From an uncultured Alphaproteobacteria bacterium (GTDB lineage Bacteria; Pseudomonadota; Alphaproteobacteria; Geminicoccales; Geminicoccaceae): a DNA stretch of 47,775 nucleotides. This document shows, piece after piece, positions 1-9,101 of the stretch. The stretch is taken from NCBI GenBank assembly GCA_902826935.1, contig CADEGR010000009.1, positions 1 through 47,775 on the forward strand, read 5' to 3'. The notes below the pieces were generated by a model, which saw nothing but the letters and a program-made list of their open reading frames with translations, had not been told where the DNA came from and did no database searches. The position numbers were made by a program, and so were the translations under genes. The first letter of the stretch is position 1. Each line of letters begins with the position of its first letter.

Positions 1-249
1 TGCACTAGGCCGTAGCAACACGGAATTGGCTTCATGGCATCGGCGGCATGCTTGGGTCGGCGAGCACGCTATCGCAGACACCGTGGGTCAATCCGCCGGT
101 GAGGCAGAGGAGCACCTCAGGTGCGCTCGCAGGCGTGCCGCTTTTCGCAACGGATCTCGATCTGGATCGGCATCGAGGCTCGGTGGCCGGCTGGGTGCAA
201 TCGTTGATCCTGCATCGGCATCAGCTTGGTCCCAGGCGCGGATCGGGTC

Positions 250-357
250 GATCCCATTACGCACATGACGCATCGCCTGCGGCTGGTCCTGTTCCAGCAC
301 CGCGATCGTCTAATCGCGCAGCTGCTCGATCTGGGCGCCGGTGCGGCGGGCTCTCAT
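250..357 (-). pseudogene. Possible remnant of a phage/ICE-type hypothetical gene
   Basis: A short minus-strand stretch starting with an ATG at 357 reads RARRTGAQIEQLRD, then an in-frame TAG, then TIAVLEQDQPQAMRHV, after which the frame loses sense. From memory this resembles the N-terminus of a protein often found beside Toprim/AAA primase genes in alphaproteobacterial prophages and integrative elements (pattern: ...Q-I-E-x-L-R...x-H-P-Q-S-V-R-H-V-F-Y). The match is short and interrupted by a stop, so this is a weak call, supported mainly by the clearer primase/ATPase remnants next to it. Bases 1-249 and 358-545 hold nothing I can recognise. Confidence 0.22.
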
Positions 358-544
358 GGCCTCCTCCGGGCGCTTGACCGTACCGGCCGTGCGCTGGCGA
401 TCACGCGCAGCCGCGGGCCGACGCGGAAGCTGGCTGGCAGCTGCAGCGCCGGCCACCGATGCGGCGGACAGCCAGCCACTGGAGGCGCCGCGGCCAGCGT
501 GTCAAGGCATCGGGTGGTGGGCGCGCAGCCTGCCCGCCAGGCCT

Positions 545-1085
545 GCGGCCGACGCCCCCCAGCTCTACAATCCTGACATCCAGCCACCGTCGACCTTCCT
601 CCGTGTTCAGCGGCGGCATGTCCGGATGGTCTTCCCGGCTGAGGATGGCAAGACCGTCAACCTCGCCCCTCGACGCCGAACCAGCCGCAAGCGGTAAGGC
701 TGCGCTCCTTGATTAGGTCGGTCGGCATCTCGCCGTCGAGGAAGAGCACCCGCGCCTTGCGCCGCGCCCGCCAATGCAGGAAGTCGCGGCCGAGCGCAAT
801 CGCAAAGGCGATTCCGAGGGCGACCATGGTCTTGCCCAAACCAGTGTCCGCGGAGAGCAGAGTGATGCTCGAGGTGGAGAACACAGCGCCCAGCAGCCGA
901 TCCTCCGCCGCCGCCTCGCGCGCGCCACTCGGGGACCGTCAGGCAGGGGCCGGTGAGGTTGCCCCCGTGGCGGCGCGCTCGCCTGATCCCTCGCCACCAT
1001 GTCGGCGCTCGAAGTCGTCGAAGCCACCGGCGCCGTCGATGGTGGCGCGCAGTTCGTCATCGCTCGGAAGCCGCCGCGCGCTCAT
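545..1085 (-). pseudogene. Broken AAA (RepA/AAA_25-like) ATPase gene
   Basis: Reading leftward from an ATG at 1085, the frame gives an N-terminus rich in D and E (SDDELRATIDGAGGFDDFE), then hits a stop at 939-941. A neighbouring frame briefly gives CLTVPEWRAR. The first frame then resumes with a clear P-loop (SADTGLGKTMVALG) followed by GRDFLHWRARRKARVLFLDGE and M-P-T-D-L, typical of RepA/KaiC-like replication ATPases carried by phages and plasmids. A further frame change near 655 leads to DGLAILSREDHPDMPPLN and a conserved-looking stretch ending ELGGVG, after which similarity stops. At least two frameshifts and a lost 3' end make this a pseudogene. Its start overlaps the stop of the Toprim remnant by 4 nt (ATGA), so the pair was once a two-gene primase/helicase unit. 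Confidence 0.6.
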
Positions 1086-1390
1086 GGCGCCAGCGGCGCG
1101 GCTGCAAGATCGGCGAAGTCGCGGCCCTCAGCCGGCGCGGTCCAGATCCGGACCGATCGCTCAGGATCGAAGCCCGCAGCGACATAGCGCTGCGCCAAGG
1201 TCCGCGCCGCTTCGAGGCCGGCCCGCTTGCCGGACTTGCTGTTAACTCGATCGTGGTCGGCGATGATCGTCAACGCGCTTAGGCCTGGCAGCACCGGGAA
1301 GGCGGCCAGGTTACCGGCATGGATCAACGCCCAGGCCGGCTCAAAGCCTCGGCTTGCCGGCTCACGCTGACATTCCTCGGCAGCGCACCG
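1082..1390 (-). pseudogene. 3' remnant of a Toprim-domain primase gene
   Basis: The minus-strand frame ending in TGA at 1082-1084 encodes GFEPAWALIHAGNLAAFPV and LPGLSALTIIADHD, then a K/R-rich linker and GRDFADL. The WAL-x(4)-G...FPVLPGL-x-ALTI-x-ADHD pattern is the Toprim domain of phage/plasmid-type primases; ADHD supplies the metal-binding acidic residues and GRDFAD the C-terminal end. Nothing upstream of about 1390 continues the N-terminal zinc-binding half of such primases, so only the C-terminal third remains. The 5' break coincides with the 5' break of the apbE remnant on the other strand. Confidence 0.55.
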
Positions 1391-1392
1391 AC

Positions 1393-1700
1393 CTGAGCCC
1401 TGGCGGATCGGCATCCGCGGTCCTTCGGACGACAGCCCTCGCCGCGTTCTCGATCGACCTCGCGGACCAGGCGCTCGCCGCGTCGAGCGGAGCAGGCTTC
1501 CGCTTCGACCCGGGCGGCCGGTCCAACCATCTGTTCGACCTGCGCACCGGCACTTGCGCGGGCGCGCGGTCCAGCGTCTCGGTGCTCGCCCCGACCGCCA
1601 CCGCCGCGGACGCGCTGGCGACCGCCTGCTGCCTGCTGCCGATCGACCGCAGCGCGTCCAGCCTGCGCGCGGCCGGCGCGGGCCACGAGCATGACGGCCG
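1393..1700 (+). pseudogene. 3' remnant of apbE (FAD:protein FMN transferase)
   Basis: The plus-strand frame reads LADQALAASSGAG, then RFDPGGRSNHLFDLRTG, then SVSVLAPTATAADALATA. This matches the C-terminal half of ApbE flavin transferases: the AL-A-S/T-SG motif, the H-x-x-D-x-RTG motif and the SV-x-V-x-AP-x-A-x-x-ADALATA helix that shapes the FAD and Mg site. The N-terminal half is missing, and the frame after about 1690 no longer resembles the family. ApbE normally flavinylates exported or membrane redox proteins; here no function can be expected. It converges on the 3' end of hypB and abuts the primase remnant, so it marks one side of an old recombination junction. Confidence 0.55.
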
Positions 1701-1789
1701 ACGGCATCGCCCAGGTCATTGACGCCTGGAGCCTCGATCGCGCGGCTCGGGCCGGCTTCGCGCGCCGGCCCTCCAGGCTGCCGACACCA

Positions 1790-2662
1790 TCATTTGGCAG
1801 CGCGCTCAGGCGCACCGGCGGCGGAGGCGGTGCGGCGCAGCCAGTCGTACCAGGCGGCGAGGCCCTCGCCGGAGGTCGCCGAGACCTGCAGGATCTCGAG
1901 CGCGGGGTTGACCTGCCGGGCATAGTCGAGGCAGCGGGCGAGATCGAAGCGGAGATGCGGCAGAAGGTCGATCTTGTTGAGCAGGAGGAGCGAGGCGGCG
2001 CGGATCATGTGGGGATATTTGATCGGCTTGTCCTCGCCCTCGGTGACCGAGAGCACGGCGACCTTGGCGGCCTCGCCGAGATCGAACAGGCTGGGGCAGA
2101 CCAGGTTGCCGACATTCTCGATCATGACCACCGAGCCGGGCTCGGGCGCCAGGGCCGGCAAGGCATGGGCGATCATGTGGGCGTCCAGATGGCAGCCGGC
2201 GCCGGTGTTGATCTGGACCGTGCGGCAGCCGGTGGCGCTGATCCGCTCCGCGTCGTGCAAGGTCGCCTGATCGCCCTCGATCACCGCGATCGGCACGCTC
2301 TGCCCGACGTCCCGGATCGTGCGCTCGAGCAGGCTGGTCTTGCCGGCGCCGGGCGAGCTGACGAGATTGAGGGCGAGGATGCCGCGCTCGGCAAACCAGC
2401 GGCGATTGGCATCGGCCAGCCGGTCGTTCTTGGCGAGGATCGCCTGGCCCAGCTCGATCGAGACCGCATCACCGGCCACATGCCGATGCGGATGGTCATG
2501 GCCGTGCCCCTGGTCCTGCAGCTCGTGGCCGTGATCGTGGCGATGGTCGGCGTGGCCGTGCGCATGCTGATGGCCAGCCTGGTCCGCCGCCTTGGCCGGC
2601 ATCGGGCCGAGCGTCGTGATGGTCACCGGGTTGCCGTCGGAACATCCGCAATGGCCGCACAT
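1790..2662 (-). CDS. hypB: Hydrogenase maturation GTPase HypB
   Basis: HypB is the GTP-dependent nickel-insertion protein that works with HypA to load Ni into the hydrogenase large subunit. The 290-residue product begins MCGHCGC (N-terminal high-affinity metal motif), continues with a histidine-rich stretch of about 30 residues made of HGH/HDH units that probably stores nickel, and then the G domain with P-loop SSPGAGKTSLL, the ENVGNLVCP segment and NKIDLL base-recognition motif. Its start at 2662 overlaps the hypA stop by the ATGA arrangement. It is the last gene of the hydrogenase operon; downstream lies the decayed apbE region. Confidence 0.97.
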   Translation of the reverse strand: MCGHCGCSDGNPVTITTLGPMPAKAADQAGHQHAHGHADHRHDHGHELQDQGHGHDHPHRHVAGDAVSIELGQAILAKNDRLADANRRWFAERGILALNLVSSPGAGKTSLLERTIRDVGQSVPIAVIEGDQATLHDAERISATGCRTVQINTGAGCHLDAHMIAHALPALAPEPGSVVMIENVGNLVCPSLFDLGEAAKVAVLSVTEGEDKPIKYPHMIRAASLLLLNKIDLLPHLRFDLARCLDYARQVNPALEILQVSATSGEGLAAWYDWLRRTASAAGAPERAAK

Positions 2663-3000
2663 CACGCCACCTCCAATTCCATCTCGCGAATCAGCAGCTC
2701 CTCGCCGGCGACGCAGTCCGGGCCGCGGGCGCCGCAGGCCGGGCATGGGCTGACGAGGGTCGGCAGGTCGAACTCGGTGGCGCACTCACGGCAGCGGCCG
2801 CGGCCCGGCACCTGGTCGATCCGCAGCTCGGCGCCGGCGAGCGCGGTGCCCTCGCAGCAGACGTCGAAGCAGAAGCGAATCGCCTCCGGCAGCACCGCCG
2901 AGAGCTGGCCGATCTGCAGGGTCACGCGCCGGACCTTCTGCGCCCCGGCCCGCTCGGTCACGATCGCCACGATGCTGCGGGTGATGCTGAGCTCGTGCAT
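2662..3000 (-). CDS. hypA: Hydrogenase nickel incorporation protein HypA
   Basis: This 112-residue protein starts MHELSIT, the invariant HypA N-terminus in which the amino group and His2 bind nickel. The C-terminal half carries the zinc site C-x2-C (CREC) and C-x2-C (CPAC). HypA delivers Ni to the large subunit together with HypB. The gene sits 7 nt after hypE and overlaps hypB by 4 nt. Length and motifs are normal for the family. Confidence 0.97.
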   Translation of the reverse strand: MHELSITRSIVAIVTERAGAQKVRRVTLQIGQLSAVLPEAIRFCFDVCCEGTALAGAELRIDQVPGRGRCRECATEFDLPTLVSPCPACGARGPDCVAGEELLIREMELEVA

Positions 3001-3007
3001 GGCGGCG

Positions 3008-4072
3008 TCAGCAGATCCGCGGCAGCTGGTCGCCGACCAGCATGTCGACCACGCGCTGGCCGCCGAAGCCGGTGCGCATGATGACGGTCGCGATGGGTGC
3101 TGCCGCGACCTCGCCGATCGCCGCGGCCCGGCGGCCCAGCGGATGCGCCCGCATCGCCTCCTGCAAGCGGGCCGCAGCCGGTGCCGGCACGACCGCCACC
3201 AGCTTGCCCTCATTGGCGAGATAAAGCGGATCGAGCCCTAGGATCTCGCAGAACGCCTTGACCTCGGGGCGGATCGGCAAGGCGGTCTCGTCGATCAGAA
3301 TGCCGACGCCCGAGCTCTGCGCGAACTCGTTCAGGACGCTGGCGAGGCCGCCGCGGGTGGCGTCGCGCAGGCAGCGGATCTCGGGGCAAGCCGTCAGCAT
3401 CGCCTCGATCAGGCCGTGCAGCGCGGCGCAGTCGCTCTCGATCGGAGTCGACAGCGCCAGGTCGCCCCGGGCGTTCAAAATCGCAGCGCCGTGGTCGCCG
3501 AGCAGGCCGTTGACCAGGACCACGTCGCCCGGCCGGGCCCGCGCGGCGCCCAGCTCGCGGCCGGGCGGGATCACCCCGATGCCGCTGGTGTTGATGAACA
3601 GCTTGTCGGCCGCCCCCTTGTGCACGACCTTGGTGTCGCCGGTCACGATCTGGACGCCGGCCGCCTCAGCCGCATGGCGCATCGAGGCGGCGATCCGGCG
3701 CAGCAGGCCGACCTCCAGGCCCTCCTCGATGATCATGCCGCAGGACAGATACAGCGGCACCGCGCCGCCGACCGCGAGATCGTTGACCGTGCCATTGACC
3801 GCGAGCGTGCCGATGTCGCCGCCCGGAAAGATCAGGGGATCGACCACGTAGCTGTCGGTCGTGAAGGCCAGCCGGTCGCCGCTAGCCGCGAGGCTGGCGA
3901 GGTCGAGCCGCGCCTGATCCTCGAGCGGCGCCAGGGTCGGATTGGCGAAGGCGCCGACGAACACGTCGTCGATCAGATCACGCATCGCCTTGCCGCCGCT
4001 GCCATGGCTGAGCGCGACCTTGGCCAGGCCGACCCTGCCGCTGCGCTGGCGGATGGCGGCGCCGGCGCTCAT
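3008..4072 (-). CDS. hypE: Hydrogenase maturation protein HypE
   Basis: HypE dehydrates a carbamoyl group on its C-terminal cysteine to a thiocyanate, the CN source for the NiFe(CN)2CO centre. The 354-residue product has the AIR-synthase-like fold signatures (LSHGSGGKAM near the N-terminus, TTDSYVVDPLIFPGGDIG, GTVNDLAVGGA) and ends in the diagnostic PRIC, whose last cysteine is the modified residue. The start at 4072 overlaps the hypD stop (ATGA). Longer upstream reading in this frame is antisense to hypD and is ignored. Confidence 0.97.
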   Translation of the reverse strand: MSAGAAIRQRSGRVGLAKVALSHGSGGKAMRDLIDDVFVGAFANPTLAPLEDQARLDLASLAASGDRLAFTTDSYVVDPLIFPGGDIGTLAVNGTVNDLAVGGAVPLYLSCGMIIEEGLEVGLLRRIAASMRHAAEAAGVQIVTGDTKVVHKGAADKLFINTSGIGVIPPGRELGAARARPGDVVLVNGLLGDHGAAILNARGDLALSTPIESDCAALHGLIEAMLTACPEIRCLRDATRGGLASVLNEFAQSSGVGILIDETALPIRPEVKAFCEILGLDPLYLANEGKLVAVVPAPAAARLQEAMRAHPLGRRAAAIGEVAAAPIATVIMRTGFGGQRVVDMLVGDQLPRIC

Positions 4073-5226
4073 GCGGGCGTGGTCTCGGTCGGCGGCCGCT
4101 GAGCGAGCGCCGCCAGATCGAGATTGCCGAACTGGTAGTAGGCGGCGCAGGCCCCCTCGGACGACACCATCAGCGCGCCGAGCGGCGTCTCCGGCGTGCA
4201 GACCGTGCCGAACACCCGGCACTGCCAGGGCTTGATCACGCCCTTCAGGACGTCGCCGCATTGGCAGGCCTTGGGATCGGCGATCTGCAGCGCCGGCACG
4301 GCGAAGCGGCGCTCGGCGTCGTAGGCGGCATAGTCGTCGCGAATCCGCACGCCGGAATGGTCGATCGAGCCGAGCCCGCGCCATTCGAAGAACGGCCGCA
4401 GCTCGTAGACCCGCTCGACCGCGCCGCGCGCCGCTGCATTGCCGTCCTCCGGCACGATCCGCCGATACTGGTTCTCGATGACGTGGCGGCCGTCCGCCAG
4501 CTGGCGCAGCACCATCCACAAGGACTGCAGGATATCGAGCGGCTCGAAGCCGGCGATCACCATGGGCTTGTGGTAGTCCTCGGCGATGAAACGATAGGGT
4601 GCTGTGCCGATCACCATGGTGACATGGCCCGGCCCGAGAAAGCCGTCCAGCTGCAGATCCGGCAAATCCAGGAGCGCCTTCAGGGTCGGGATGATGGTGA
4701 TGTGGTTGCAGAAGACCGAGAAGTTGCGCACCCCCTCGGCCTCGGCCTGGAGGATGGTCAGCGCGGTGCTCGGCATGGTGGTCTCGAAGCCGAGCCCGAA
4801 GAACACGACGTCCCGCCCAGGATTGCGCCGCGCCAGATCGAGCGCGTCCAGGGGCGAATAGACCATGCGGATATCGGCGCCATCCGCCTTCGCCTGCATC
4901 AGGCTTTTGCGCGAGCCGGGCACGCGCATGGCGTCGCCGAAGGTGGTGAAGATCACCCCCGGCTGCTCGGCCAGGGCCACGCAGTCATCGACCCGGCCCA
5001 TCGGCAGGACGCAGACCGGGCAGCCGGGACCATGCACCAGCTCGATCGCGTCGGGCAGCATGCCCTCGATGCCGTAGCGGAAGATCGAGTGGGTATGGCC
5101 GCCGCAGACCTCCATGATCTGCAAGGGCTTGGCGCGGCCGGGCGCCAGCTCCAATGCCAGCTGCTCGATCGCGCCCAAGAGCGACTTCGCCTTCTCGGGA
5201 TCGCGGAACTCGTCGACATAGCGCAT
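4069..5226 (-). CDS. hypD: Hydrogenase maturation protein HypD
   Basis: HypD is the [4Fe-4S] scaffold on which, with HypC, the Fe(CN)2CO unit is assembled. The 385-residue sequence shows the three conserved motifs: EVCGGHTH near residue 40, HGPGCPVCV near residue 65, and GFETT with the later FCNHITIIP segment. C-terminal cysteines at about residues 325-350 (KACQCGDV, WQC, GTVC) supply the cluster. It lies 10 nt after hypC and overlaps hypE, in the fixed hypCDE order. Confidence 0.97.
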   Translation of the reverse strand: MRYVDEFRDPEKAKSLLGAIEQLALELAPGRAKPLQIMEVCGGHTHSIFRYGIEGMLPDAIELVHGPGCPVCVLPMGRVDDCVALAEQPGVIFTTFGDAMRVPGSRKSLMQAKADGADIRMVYSPLDALDLARRNPGRDVVFFGLGFETTMPSTALTILQAEAEGVRNFSVFCNHITIIPTLKALLDLPDLQLDGFLGPGHVTMVIGTAPYRFIAEDYHKPMVIAGFEPLDILQSLWMVLRQLADGRHVIENQYRRIVPEDGNAAARGAVERVYELRPFFEWRGLGSIDHSGVRIRDDYAAYDAERRFAVPALQIADPKACQCGDVLKGVIKPWQCRVFGTVCTPETPLGALMVSSEGACAAYYQFGNLDLAALAQRPPTETTPA

Positions 5227-5236
5227 GGCTGATTCC

Positions 5237-5518
5237 TCACGCCTGGCCGGAGGTGCGCATCGCTGCCAGCTCGGCCTGGACCTCGCCCAGCTCGGTCAGG
5301 ATCGCCAGCGTGGCGGCCGCCTCCTCGGCATCGATCCGGCTCATCGCGAAGCCGACATGGACCAGCACCCAGTCGCCGACGCAGGCCTCGACCGGATGGG
5401 CCGCATCGACGATGCAGGCGAGATTGACCTCGCGCTTGACGCCGCTGACATCGACCAGGCCGAGCTTGCGGGCGGGGTCGGTGATCGCCGTGATCTGGCC
5501 GGGAATGCCGAGGCACAT
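5237..5518 (-). CDS. hypC: Hydrogenase maturation chaperone HypC
   Basis: A 93-residue HypC/HybG chaperone. It starts MCLGIPGQI; Cys2 is the residue that binds the Fe(CN)2CO precursor and then the large subunit. The GDWVLVHVGFAMSRID segment is typical of the OB-like fold. The start overlaps the hypF stop by 4 nt. A single hypC copy is seen in this window, so it probably serves the single hydrogenase encoded here. Confidence 0.96.
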   Translation of the reverse strand: MCLGIPGQITAITDPARKLGLVDVSGVKREVNLACIVDAAHPVEACVGDWVLVHVGFAMSRIDAEEAAATLAILTELGEVQAELAAMRTSGQA

Positions 5519-7923
5519 CAGGCAGGCTCCTTTCGATCGGCAAGCAGCCGGGCGGCGGCAATCGCCGCCTGGCCGAGCGCCAGGCCGCCGTCATTGGCGG
5601 GCACCCGGGCGTGGGTCAGCACCTCGAGGCCAAGCGGCGCCAGACGGGTTAGGCACTGCTCGAGCAGGATGCGGTTCTGGAACACGCCGCCGGAGAGCAC
5701 GATGCGCTGGATCAAACTCTGGTCCGGCCGCTGCACGAGCTTCGCCACCATGCCAGCGATCGCCTTCGCCAGACCGCGGTGGAAGCGGGCGGCGATGACG
5801 CCCGCGGGTGTGCCGAGCGTCAGGTCGCCGAGCAGCGCCTGCCACATCGCGAGCGGCTCGACATAAGGCAGCCGGCTGCCCGGCAGCAGGGGCAGCGTGA
5901 AGGGATAGGCCAGCAGCTCGTCCTCGCCGTCGAGGGCGGCCCGATCGACCGCCGCCTCCAGCAGCATGGCCGCCTGGCCTTCGAAGCTCGCCCGCTCGAA
6001 GCACAAGTCCAAGGCGGCCGCGACCGCATCGAACAGACGCCCGGCCGAGCTGGCGGACGGACAGTTCAAACCTTTCGCCAGCATCGCCGCGATGGTGGCA
6101 GAAGGCATCGCCTGGAGCCGGCGATAGAGCGCCAGCTCCTGGAATTCCAGCTGGAAGCGGGCCCAGCCCAGTTCCGCCAGCAGATGGGCATGGAGATTGC
6201 GCCAGGGCTCGCGCGCGGCGGCAGCGCCGCCTGGCATGGCGACCGGCTTGAACGTGCCGAGCCGCTGATAATCCCGATAGTCGGCCAGCAGGAACTCGCC
6301 GCCCCAAAGCGCACCATCCTCGCCCAGGCCCAGCCCGTCCAGCACCACGCCCAGGACCGGCGCCGCCTCGAGCGGCGCGCCGTGCTCGGCGAGGCAGCTT
6401 GCGATATGGGCGTGGTGGTGCTGGACCTCGAGCACAGGCAGACCGTCGGCGCCGGCAAGCTCCTGGCCGAACGCGCTGGCGACATAGCCCGGATGTCGGT
6501 CGATCGCGATCGCTTCGGGCCGATGCTGGAACAGAACGCTCAGCCGCTCCAGCTGGTCGCGGTAGTCGGCCTGGACCCGCGCCTCCTCGAGATCGCCCAG
6601 ATGCGGCGAGAGCAGCGCCTGGCCGTCCTTGATCAGGCAGAAGGTCGCCTTCAGCTCGCCGCCCATGGCCAGCAGATCCGGCGCCTGCTCGAAGCCCGGC
6701 GGCAGCGGCAGGGGCTCCGGCGCCAGGCCGCGCGCGCGGCGCAGGACGCGCGGCGCGCCGGCCATGACGCGGAGCACCGAATCGTCGACGCGATTCAGGA
6801 TCGGCCGGTCGTGGGTCAGGACGTAATCCGCGATGCCGGCCAGGCGCGCCATGGCATCCGCATCGTCGGTGCATTGCGGCTCGTCGGAGCGATTGCCGCT
6901 GGTCATGACCACCGGCCGGTCGAGACGCTTGAGCAGCAGATGGTGCAAGGGCGTGTAGGGCAGCATCACGCCGATGGTCGCCATGCCCGGCGCCAGGGCC
7001 GCCGGCAGGGACCGACCGGCGGGCTCGACCAGCAGGATCGGTGCGGCCGGGCTCTGCAGCAGCTGGCGCTCGACCGGGCCCAGGCGGCAATAGCGCTCGG
7101 CCATCGCCAAATCGCGCAGCATCAGCGCGAACGGCTTGGCGTCCCGCTGCTTGCGCTGGCGCAAGCGCTCGACTGCCTCGGCATTGGTCGCATCGCAGGC
7201 GAGATGGTAGCCGCCCAGCCCCTTGATCAGGACGATCTCGCCCTTCTGCAGCAAGGAGCCGGCGGCGTCGACCGCATCCAGCATGCTATGCGCGCTGACG
7301 TCGAACACTCGGCCGTCCAGCCGGCGCAGCACCGCCTTCGGGCCGCAGGCATGGCAGGCGATCGGCTGCGCATGGAAGCGCCGGTCGGCGGGATCGGCAT
7401 AGTCGGCGGCGCATTCGGCGCATAGGGCGAAGCCCGCCATGCTGGTGCTGGCCCGGTCGTAGGGCATGGCCGCCATGATCGAGTAGCGCGGGCCGCAATC
7501 GGTGCAGTTGGCAAACGGGTAGCGGTAGCGGCGATCGAACGGGTCCTGAACCTCGGCCAGGCAGGCGGGACAAGTCCCGACATCGGGCGTGATCCAGCTA
7601 TGCAGCCCTTCGTTGCGGCTGGCGACGATCCGCAAGTCCGGATGGCGCTGCTGGACGGGCGCCGGCTGCCGCTCGATCCGATCGATCCGGGCAAGCGGCG
7701 GCGGTGCGGCCTGCAGCTCGCGCAGCAGCCGATCGATCGCGGCGGCCGGGCCGGTCAAGGTCGCGACCACGCCCTGCCCGTCATTGCGGATCTCGCCGGT
7801 CAGCCCTTCTGCCGCGGCCAGCCGCCACAAGGTCGGCCGGAAGCCCACGCCCTGCACGAGGCCTTGGATCCGGATGGTTTCGGCGACAATCGGAGCGTCG
7901 CGGCTGGCGGCGAGCCCGCTCAT
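5518..7923 (-). CDS. hypF: Carbamoyltransferase HypF
   Basis: HypF makes carbamoyl-adenylate from carbamoyl phosphate and transfers the carbamoyl group to HypE. The 801-residue product has an N-terminal acylphosphatase domain (IQGLVQGVGFRP, about 17-105), two zinc-finger repeats built from C-x2-C pairs (CPAC, CTDC, CAEC, CHAC, about 120-200), a YrdC-like domain (LIKGLGGYHLACDA onward) and a Kae1-like C-terminal domain (VQHHHAHIASCLAEHG, LSGGVFQNRIL). The ATG at 7923 overlaps the NHL gene stop by 4 nt and begins at the expected residue for the family; the longer open frame upstream is antisense noise. Confidence 0.96.
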   Translation of the reverse strand: MSGLAASRDAPIVAETIRIQGLVQGVGFRPTLWRLAAAEGLTGEIRNDGQGVVATLTGPAAAIDRLLRELQAAPPPLARIDRIERQPAPVQQRHPDLRIVASRNEGLHSWITPDVGTCPACLAEVQDPFDRRYRYPFANCTDCGPRYSIMAAMPYDRASTSMAGFALCAECAADYADPADRRFHAQPIACHACGPKAVLRRLDGRVFDVSAHSMLDAVDAAGSLLQKGEIVLIKGLGGYHLACDATNAEAVERLRQRKQRDAKPFALMLRDLAMAERYCRLGPVERQLLQSPAAPILLVEPAGRSLPAALAPGMATIGVMLPYTPLHHLLLKRLDRPVVMTSGNRSDEPQCTDDADAMARLAGIADYVLTHDRPILNRVDDSVLRVMAGAPRVLRRARGLAPEPLPLPPGFEQAPDLLAMGGELKATFCLIKDGQALLSPHLGDLEEARVQADYRDQLERLSVLFQHRPEAIAIDRHPGYVASAFGQELAGADGLPVLEVQHHHAHIASCLAEHGAPLEAAPVLGVVLDGLGLGEDGALWGGEFLLADYRDYQRLGTFKPVAMPGGAAAAREPWRNLHAHLLAELGWARFQLEFQELALYRRLQAMPSATIAAMLAKGLNCPSASSAGRLFDAVAAALDLCFERASFEGQAAMLLEAAVDRAALDGEDELLAYPFTLPLLPGSRLPYVEPLAMWQALLGDLTLGTPAGVIAARFHRGLAKAIAGMVAKLVQRPDQSLIQRIVLSGGVFQNRILLEQCLTRLAPLGLEVLTHARVPANDGGLALGQAAIAAARLLADRKEPA

Positions 7924-9101
7924 GACGCCAGGCGCCAGAGCAGGATGCGATTGTTGCCGCTGTCCGCGATCGCGACCAGGCCGTCCGCCACGGCGACCGC
8001 ATAGGGCCAACACAGCGAATCCCGCGCCACCGCCTGCCACCGATTGTCGCCCTTGGCGGCGAAATCCGGCTGGCCGGTCAGCAGGCTGGCCGCCGCCCCG
8101 GTCGCCAGCTCCTCGACGCGCCAGCCGAGCAGGCGGGAGTTGGCGGTGTCGGCGACGATCAGCCGGCCGCCGGCCGCGGCGACGCCATAGGGCATGTTGA
8201 GGGCGGCGGCGTCCGGCCAGTAGCGGCTGCGGTTGTGCTCGGTCGCGGCGGCATCGGCTTGGCCCAGGATGAGATCGGCGGGCTGGTTGCTGGCCGGCCG
8301 CGGGCTCCGCCACAGCAGGAGCCGGTTGTTGCCGGCATCGGCCACGGCCAGCCAGCCGCCGATCAGCGCGATCTGATGCGGCCAGCGCAAGCTGCCGGCG
8401 GCGGGTGCCGCGCCGCCATTCTCGTCATGGCTGGCAAAACCCGCCTGCCCCAGCACCGCATCCGCCGACTGGCCATTGACCACCGGCAGGCGGTCCCAGA
8501 TCAGGACGCGGCGATTGCCGGTATCAGCGACGTAGAGGCGATCGCCTTCGGCATGGACGCCGTAGCACCAATTGAGCGTATCGGCGCCCGCCTCCGCCTG
8601 GCCACGATTGGCGAGCACCTCCCCGAAGCCGGCTTGGCCCAGCACCAGATCGGCCGGCTGGTGGCTGGCTTGGGGGAGGTCCTGCCAGATCAGAACCCGG
8701 TGGTTCCAGGCATCCGCGACCGCGAGGCCCCGGCCGCAGCGAGCGATGCCGGTCGGCACGTTCAGGCTGGCAGCATTGGCGGGGCCTTGGCCGTTGCGCC
8801 CTTCGCGCCCGAACGCGGGCTGGCCGATCAGCCAGTCGGCCGGCGTGCCGTCCGCAGAGGGCGGCCGGCGCCAGCCCAGCAGGCGATGATGGCCGGTATC
8901 GGCAACCCAGAACGGCCGGTCGGGACCGGCCAGGCAGACGCCGCGCGGCCCGAACAGGCTGGTACGGCTGGGCGTCACCGGCACCGGCAGCTCGCTGGTC
9001 TGGCCGCCCAGCACGGTCGAAGGGCCGGCAGGATCGAGCAACGGCGCTGGCGGCGGCATGGGCAGCGCCGGGCGCGGTGCGGCCTGGAGCGACACCCGCA
9101 T
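7920..9101 (-). CDS. NHL-repeat beta-propeller protein of the hydrogenase operon
   Basis: The 393-residue protein contains six repeats of the form [VI]AD-x-x-[NH]-x-R-[LVI]-L-x-W (VADTGHHRLLGW, VADAWNHRVLIW, VADTGNRRVLIW, VADAGNNRLLLW, VADTANSRLLGW, IADSGNNRILLW). Between them are linkers with L-x-GQ-x-x-F/D, so it should fold as a six-bladed NHL propeller. No signal peptide or membrane segment is evident, so a cytoplasmic location is likely. NHL proteins are known from group 2a hydrogenase operons, but their role is not established; a scaffold or protein-protein contact role in assembly or docking is my inference. The ATG at 9101 overlaps the preceding gene's stop by one base, and the 3' end overlaps hypF. 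Confidence 0.88.
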   Translation of the reverse strand: MRVSLQAAPRPALPMPPPAPLLDPAGPSTVLGGQTSELPVPVTPSRTSLFGPRGVCLAGPDRPFWVADTGHHRLLGWRRPPSADGTPADWLIGQPAFGREGRNGQGPANAASLNVPTGIARCGRGLAVADAWNHRVLIWQDLPQASHQPADLVLGQAGFGEVLANRGQAEAGADTLNWCYGVHAEGDRLYVADTGNRRVLIWDRLPVVNGQSADAVLGQAGFASHDENGGAAPAAGSLRWPHQIALIGGWLAVADAGNNRLLLWRSPRPASNQPADLILGQADAAATEHNRSRYWPDAAALNMPYGVAAAGGRLIVADTANSRLLGWRVEELATGAAASLLTGQPDFAAKGDNRWQAVARDSLCWPYAVAVADGLVAIADSGNNRILLWRLAS

